NCBI GenBank assembly: GCA_009843725.1
Contig: VYCX01000367.1
Span: 1 to 9,550 of the forward strand
Direction of reading: 5' to 3'
Length of the DNA: 9,550 nucleotides
From: Boseongicola sp. SB0675_bin_26
GTDB lineage: Bacteria > Pseudomonadota > Alphaproteobacteria > Rhodobacterales > Rhodobacteraceae
Of this stretch, positions 6,447 through 9,550 are shown piece by piece. The notes below the pieces were generated by a model, which saw only the letters and a list, made by a program, of their open reading frames with translations, was not told the origin of the DNA and searched no databases. Position 1 is the stretch's first letter. Each line of letters opens with the position of its first letter. The position numbers were made by a program, and so were the translations under genes.

Positions 6447-6460
6447 TAAGCTCTCCTTAT
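6446..6460. promoter_or_regulatory. LysR-type operator box ATAAG-N5-CTTAT
   Basis: This is a perfect 15-bp interrupted palindrome, ATAAGCTCTCCTTAT, that satisfies the T-N11-A consensus of LysR recognition sites. It lies in the divergent region between lysR and the DUF1445 gene, centred about 66 bp upstream of the predicted DUF1445-gene start, the classic recognition-site position. Its right half begins the decamer CTTATCGATA (6456-6465) that recurs upstream of dctP. Confidence 0.65.
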
Positions 6461-6482
6461 CGATATCGAGAAAATAATGTCG

Positions 6483-6512
6483 TTGGAGTTCTTCGCAACA
6501 CTTTTCTATTTT
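6483..6512 (+). promoter_or_regulatory. Candidate promoter of the DUF1445-pxpB-pxpC operon
   Basis: TTGGAG (6483-6488) and TATTTT (6507-6512) are separated by 18 nt, giving a start near 6519 and a leader of about 90 nt. The decamer CTTATCGATA ends 17 nt before the -35, exactly as at dctP. This promoter position also rules out gene starts upstream of about 6519. Confidence 0.5.
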
Positions 6513-6608
6513 CGACCTTGTCGGCGCGTCGCCTCCCGAACCATGCGGCTTTTCTCGCGTTGGCACCTGGAGCCTTCCAGGCTTGACCAAGGTAGGGAAT
6601 CACGGGCT

Positions 6609-7451
6609 GTGTCGGATTTCCAACAGTTCAAGCGTCTCTCCGTGCGACCGCTTGGCCACGTTCGGCAGGCGATCCGGAAAGGCGTCTACTGCGGACAAAC
6701 GGCAGGCCTCGCACCCGGAAAGCAGCAATGCAATGTCGCAATTCTTCCTCTCGATTGCGCGATGGACTTCTTTACCTATTGCTTCCGCAATCCAAGGCCG
6801 TGCCCGCTCGTGCACGTATCGGATGCCGGCGATCCGATCATGCGGCCGTTGGGGCACGACATCGATATCCGCACCGACATTCCGCAGTTCAACATATACC
6901 GCGACGGCAGGCTGATCGAGACAGTCAGCGACATCTCCGACCATTGGCGTGACGATCTGGTCTCTTTCGCCTTGGGATGTTCGTTCTCTTTCGAGGACGC
7001 CCTGCTGTCCCGAGGCTTTCGACTCCGGCACATCGAGCGGGGCCGGACCGTGCCGATGTACCGCACGAACGTCCAGACCCGCCGAGCGGGTGCCTTCTGG
7101 GGCCCGACCGTCGTCTCGATGCGCCCGTTCTCGCCAGACGACATCGACGATGTGTGCGAAATCACCGGCCGCTACCCGTATGCGCACGGTGAACCGATCC
7201 ACATCGGCAATCCCGAACGGATCGGTATCGAGAACCTGGAGAAACCTGACTGGGGAGATCTTCCCGACGTGCAGGACGGCGAACTTCCGGCGTTCTGGGC
7301 CTGCGGAGTCACGCCGCAGGTCGCGCTCAGGAATGCCCGCCCCTCGCTGTGCATCACCCACGCGCCTGGAAGAATGCTGATATGCGACTTGCCGAACACC
7401 GGTCCTGACGACAATGGCTCGCCAGTTCGCGATTCCAGCCACGGCAGTTGA
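6609..7451 (+). CDS. DUF1445 (D-glutamate cyclase-type) putative hydro-lyase
   Basis: The 280-residue cytoplasmic protein belongs to the UPF0317/DUF1445 family. Motifs in order are TAGLAPGKQQCNVAILP (31-47), CPLVHVSDAGDP (65-76), ISDHWRDDLVSFALGCSFSFEDALL (109-133), HIERGRTVPMYRTN (141-154), GPTVVSMRP (165-173), HGEPIHIGNPERIGI (193-207) and FWACGVTPQVAL with ITHAPGRMLICDL (229-261). The family is often annotated putative hydro-lyase; the related eukaryotic enzyme converts D-glutamate to 5-oxo-D-proline. The GTG start at 6609 has AGGGA about 10 nt upstream and gives the usual family length. The frame is open back to 6477 and ATG 6543 is possible, but the earlier residues look non-coding. PxpB- and PxpC-like genes follow 78 nt downstream, supporting a 5-oxoproline-linked role; the substrate is inferred. 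Confidence 0.88.
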   Translation: MSDFQQFKRLSVRPLGHVRQAIRKGVYCGQTAGLAPGKQQCNVAILPLDCAMDFFTYCFRNPRPCPLVHVSDAGDPIMRPLGHDIDIRTDIPQFNIYRDGRLIETVSDISDHWRDDLVSFALGCSFSFEDALLSRGFRLRHIERGRTVPMYRTNVQTRRAGAFWGPTVVSMRPFSPDDIDDVCEITGRYPYAHGEPIHIGNPERIGIENLEKPDWGDLPDVQDGELPAFWACGVTPQVALRNARPSLCITHAPGRMLICDLPNTGPDDNGSPVRDSSHGS

Positions 7452-7529
7452 GATCGGGCCCTGGGCGATGACTGCTGGGCAGGTCGCCTCGGTGCGGTGT
7501 CGGGCCGGGTGCCGGCATGACAGGATCGG

Positions 7530-8300
7530 ATGATGGCGATGGGCCAGGACCCGACGGAAAACGGCTCGCTTGCAGTTTCCATCCGGCACGCCGGCGATTC
7601 GGCGTTTCTGGTCGAATTCGGCGAACATCTGAGCGAGCAGTCCAACGATGCGGCTCTCGCATTCGAACGGATGGTGCGCGTGCGGCGGATTCCCGCAATT
7701 GTCGAAACCGTGCCGACGGGCAGGTCCGTCCTCGTGAAGTTCGACCCGCTGGTCAGCCCCTTCCGTGCCGTCCGGTCCGCCCTTGCCGAACTGCTGGACG
7801 GAATCGACTGGTCCCGGCCAAAGCCGATGCCCGGCAGACACCGATGGACCATACCCGTCCGCTACGGCGGCGAGCACGGATCCGATCTCGACGACGTCGC
7901 GCGGGCGCTCGGGCTGTCGGTCGATCGCACGATCGAGGATCATGCGTCGTCGCGCCTGCGCATCATGATGATCGGATTCGCTCCGGGTGCGCTCTACTGC
8001 GGCATGCATGACGCCAGATGGGCGTTGCCCCGCCTGCCGTGCGCCAAGCCAATGGTTCCGGCGGGTTCGGTTTCCGTCGCTGTTCGCCAGACCGTGATCT
8101 ATTCCCTGCCGAATCCGACAGGTTGGCGACTTATCGGCCAGACGCCGTTCCGCAGCTTCGATCCGAACCGGGTTCCTCCGTCACTTGTCAGGGCTGGCGA
8201 CGAGATCCGGTTTCGCGCTGTCAGCGAGACGGAGTTCCTGCGCCTGGGCGATCGCGCGTTGGCCGGGGAACCGGTCGCGGAAAGGGAGGAGATCCCGTGA
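7530..8300 (+). CDS. pxpB: PxpB-like 5-oxoprolinase subunit B (KipI / allophanate-hydrolase subunit 1 family)
   Basis: The 256-residue protein has an N-terminal HAGDSAFLVEFG segment (20-31), then the cyclophilin-like C-terminal domain with MIGFAPGALYCGM (147-159), LPR (166-168), VPAGSVSVAVRQTVIYSLP (176-194), GWRLIGQTPF (199-208) and RAGDEIRF (221-228). In bacterial 5-oxoprolinase, PxpB works with PxpC and PxpA to hydrolyse 5-oxoproline to glutamate with ATP. Several usually conserved positions differ: Arg142 is where a Tyr is common, GFAPG is followed by ALYCG rather than F-x-YL, and PTGW replaces PGGW. This marks a divergent branch and possibly a different lactam substrate. ATG 7533 is an equal alternative start, with AGGA 7 nt before it. 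Its stop overlaps the PxpC start. Confidence 0.85.
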   Translation: MMAMGQDPTENGSLAVSIRHAGDSAFLVEFGEHLSEQSNDAALAFERMVRVRRIPAIVETVPTGRSVLVKFDPLVSPFRAVRSALAELLDGIDWSRPKPMPGRHRWTIPVRYGGEHGSDLDDVARALGLSVDRTIEDHASSRLRIMMIGFAPGALYCGMHDARWALPRLPCAKPMVPAGSVSVAVRQTVIYSLPNPTGWRLIGQTPFRSFDPNRVPPSLVRAGDEIRFRAVSETEFLRLGDRALAGEPVAEREEIP

Positions 8301-9346
8301 TCGGGCGCTACCTGCAGATCCTGTCAACCGGCCCCGGCGCCAGCGTCCAGGACCGGGGCCGGCCGGGTTGGCAGAGATACGGCGTGGTGAACGGCGGCGC
8401 GATGGACCGCATCGCGTTTGACGAGGGTCTGGTCTTGTTGGGCAACGGCCCCGATTGCGCCGCTCTCGAAGTCTCGGTCTCCGCCCTGCGGGCCGTGATT
8501 CGGGGCGGGCCTGCGCGAATCGCGCTTACCGGTGCCGTGTGTGACGCGCGCAGGAACGGGACTGCCATGCGCTGGTGCAGCAGCCAGCACGTCGAGACCG
8601 GTGACGAGCTCCTCATGCGGCCACCGTCCGGCGGCGCGTTCGCCTATCTTCACGTCGACGGCGGCATCAATACCGCCCCCGTGCTCTGCGCGCGGGCGAC
8701 GCATCCGCGCTCGGGAATCGGCGGCCTTGACGGGCGCTGCCTGAGGGCCGGCGACCGACTCCCGTTGGTCGCCTATCGACAAGGTCCCTGCGGACAGGTC
8801 CTTCCGGAACCCGACCACTTGAGCCAGCGGGAGATCCGCTTCCTCTGGGGACCGCACGCAGGCCTGTACTCCGCTCGCGAGCGCAAGATGTTCGAGGCGA
8901 CGGAATTCCGGATCTCGGCGCAGCGTGACCGCATGGGAGCCAGACTGGTCTCGCGTCGACCGGCGCTGCCGCCCGGTCGAGGCTTGAACGGCATTTCCGA
9001 CGCCGTGGTCAGGGGTGACATCCAGGTTGCCGGCGATGGCACGCCGACCGTGCTACTGGCGGATCATCAGCCGACCGGCGGCTATCCGCGGATCGCGACA
9101 GTCATTTCGGCAGACTTCGCGGCCTGTGCGCAGTTGCCGACCGGCAGCCCGTTCCGGCTGGTCCAGACCGACCTCGAACACGCACGCGAGGCTCTGGCGC
9201 GGCAAAGGGAGGAACTAAGCCGTCTTCCGGAAGCATTGGCGCCCTTGCGCCGATGCCCTTCGGAAATCGGCGATCTCCTGTCCAATCAGCTCGTCGGCGG
9301 TGTCGCAAGCGCGCAGGATCCGGAAACCTGGAACGGGTTCGCATGA
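8297..9346 (+). CDS. pxpC: PxpC-like 5-oxoprolinase subunit C (biotin-dependent carboxyltransferase / allophanate-hydrolase subunit 2 family)
   Basis: The 349-residue partner of PxpB starts at GTG 8297, which overlaps the pxpB stop as GTGA and has AGGAG 5 nt upstream. Family motifs are STGPGASVQDRGRPGWQRYGV (10-30), GAMDRIA (34-40), ALE (56-58), HVDGGI (119-124), GGLDGRCLRAGD (142-153), RFLWGPHAGLY (181-191), RDRMGARL (210-217), IQVAGDGTPTVLLADHQPTGGYPRIATVISAD (242-273) and AQLPTGSPFRLV (278-289). Divergences include GPHAG for the common GPQ-D, RDRMG for SDRMG and LCARAT for LGSRST. With PxpB it forms the core of the complex; PxpA (LamB/YcsF) is not in the window and may lie beyond the right edge. 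A C-terminal tail from about 305 is longer than the core needs and is of unknown use. Confidence 0.87.
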   Translation: MIGRYLQILSTGPGASVQDRGRPGWQRYGVVNGGAMDRIAFDEGLVLLGNGPDCAALEVSVSALRAVIRGGPARIALTGAVCDARRNGTAMRWCSSQHVETGDELLMRPPSGGAFAYLHVDGGINTAPVLCARATHPRSGIGGLDGRCLRAGDRLPLVAYRQGPCGQVLPEPDHLSQREIRFLWGPHAGLYSARERKMFEATEFRISAQRDRMGARLVSRRPALPPGRGLNGISDAVVRGDIQVAGDGTPTVLLADHQPTGGYPRIATVISADFAACAQLPTGSPFRLVQTDLEHAREALARQREELSRLPEALAPLRRCPSEIGDLLSNQLVGGVASAQDPETWNGFA

Positions 9347-9550
9347 CCATGGAAATCGATCGCGCCGCGGATACGGGCGAGTCCTCGCTGCCGGAAGCGC
9401 GGCCGAAGCGTGCTGCCGCCCGCAACGGCGCCGCGCCGGGATCCGGGGCTGACCGCGCGCGATGGCGAGCGAACGGGACGGCGCCCTTGCCTGGGTGGTG
9501 CTCAGGCGCAGGCCGACGCCGTTTGCGGGTCCGCCGCCGTCCGTCTCGCG
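9343..9550 (+). CDS. Possible next gene of the operon, incomplete at the window edge
   Basis: An ATG at 9343 overlaps the pxpC stop as ATGA, the arrangement expected for another coupled gene, and the frame has no stop to the window end (69 codons). The translation starts plausibly (MTMEIDRAADTGESSLPEA) but then becomes Arg/Ala/Gly-rich with no recognisable motif. Two other forward frames are also largely open, so coding is not established. PxpA or a biotin carboxyl carrier protein would be typical next genes, but neither is visible. The composition may also reflect a spurious open frame in very GC-rich DNA. Confidence 0.35.
   Translation, partial: MTMEIDRAADTGESSLPEARPKRAAARNGAAPGSGADRARWRANGTAPLPGWCSGAGRRRLRVRRRPSR

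Noticed and set aside
6600..8009. Minus-strand open frame of 469 codons
   Set aside because: It is fully antisense to the DUF1445 and pxpB genes, whose protein motifs are unambiguous.
8018..8296. In-frame upstream extension of pxpC back to 8018
   Set aside because: The extension overlaps most of the pxpB C-terminal domain and has no PxpC homology. GTG 8297 has a good AGGAG and a GTGA overlap with pxpB.

Overview
The window is high-GC DNA of proteobacterial type. An alphaproteobacterium is my best guess, because TRAP transporters, LysR regulators and PxpB/PxpC-type enzymes often sit together there; no rRNA, tRNA or other taxonomic marker is present to prove it. No database search was possible, so family names rest on motifs read from the translations.

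Layout. (1) Positions 1-1724 look like an accessory junction. A HEPN-motif protein (87-968, +) has a probable broken or frameshifted 5' end. Immediately next to it, on the opposite strand, is the N-terminal piece of a Gp49/HigB-like (RelE superfamily) toxin (983-1117, -). About 600 bases with no supportable gene follow. (2) Positions 1725-6345 form a minus-strand cluster, read right to left: a LysR-family regulator, a TRAP substrate-binding protein (dctP type), the small permease (dctQ type), the large permease (dctM type) and a small YdhR-like monooxygenase-fold protein. (3) Positions 6609-9346 form a divergent plus-strand cluster: a DUF1445 / D-glutamate cyclase-type putative hydro-lyase, then PxpB-like and PxpC-like 5-oxoprolinase subunits that overlap by 4 nt. 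A possible further gene starts at 9343 and runs off the window.

How the genes may work together. The TRAP system would import a small carboxylate, and the DUF1445-PxpB-PxpC genes would process it. D-glutamate cyclase makes 5-oxo-D-proline and PxpABC opens 5-oxoproline, so D-glutamate or pyroglutamate (or a related lactam acid) is the natural hypothesis. PxpA is not in the window. The PxpB and PxpC proteins diverge from the usual motifs, so the substrate may differ.

Regulation. The most distinctive DNA signal is shared by the two divergent halves. The decamer CTTATCGATA occurs upstream of dctP (minus strand) and upstream of the DUF1445 gene (plus strand), in the same orientation relative to each gene. 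In both places it lies exactly 17 nt before a TTGG-type -35 hexamer that is followed by an 18-nt spacer and a -10-like hexamer. At the DUF1445 side it is part of a perfect ATAAG-N5-CTTAT LysR-type box, which also overlaps a candidate lysR promoter. This supports one LysR regulon covering transport, catabolism and autoregulation. A spaced inverted repeat in the dctP leader and a hairpin between dctP and dctQ add possible post-initiation control.
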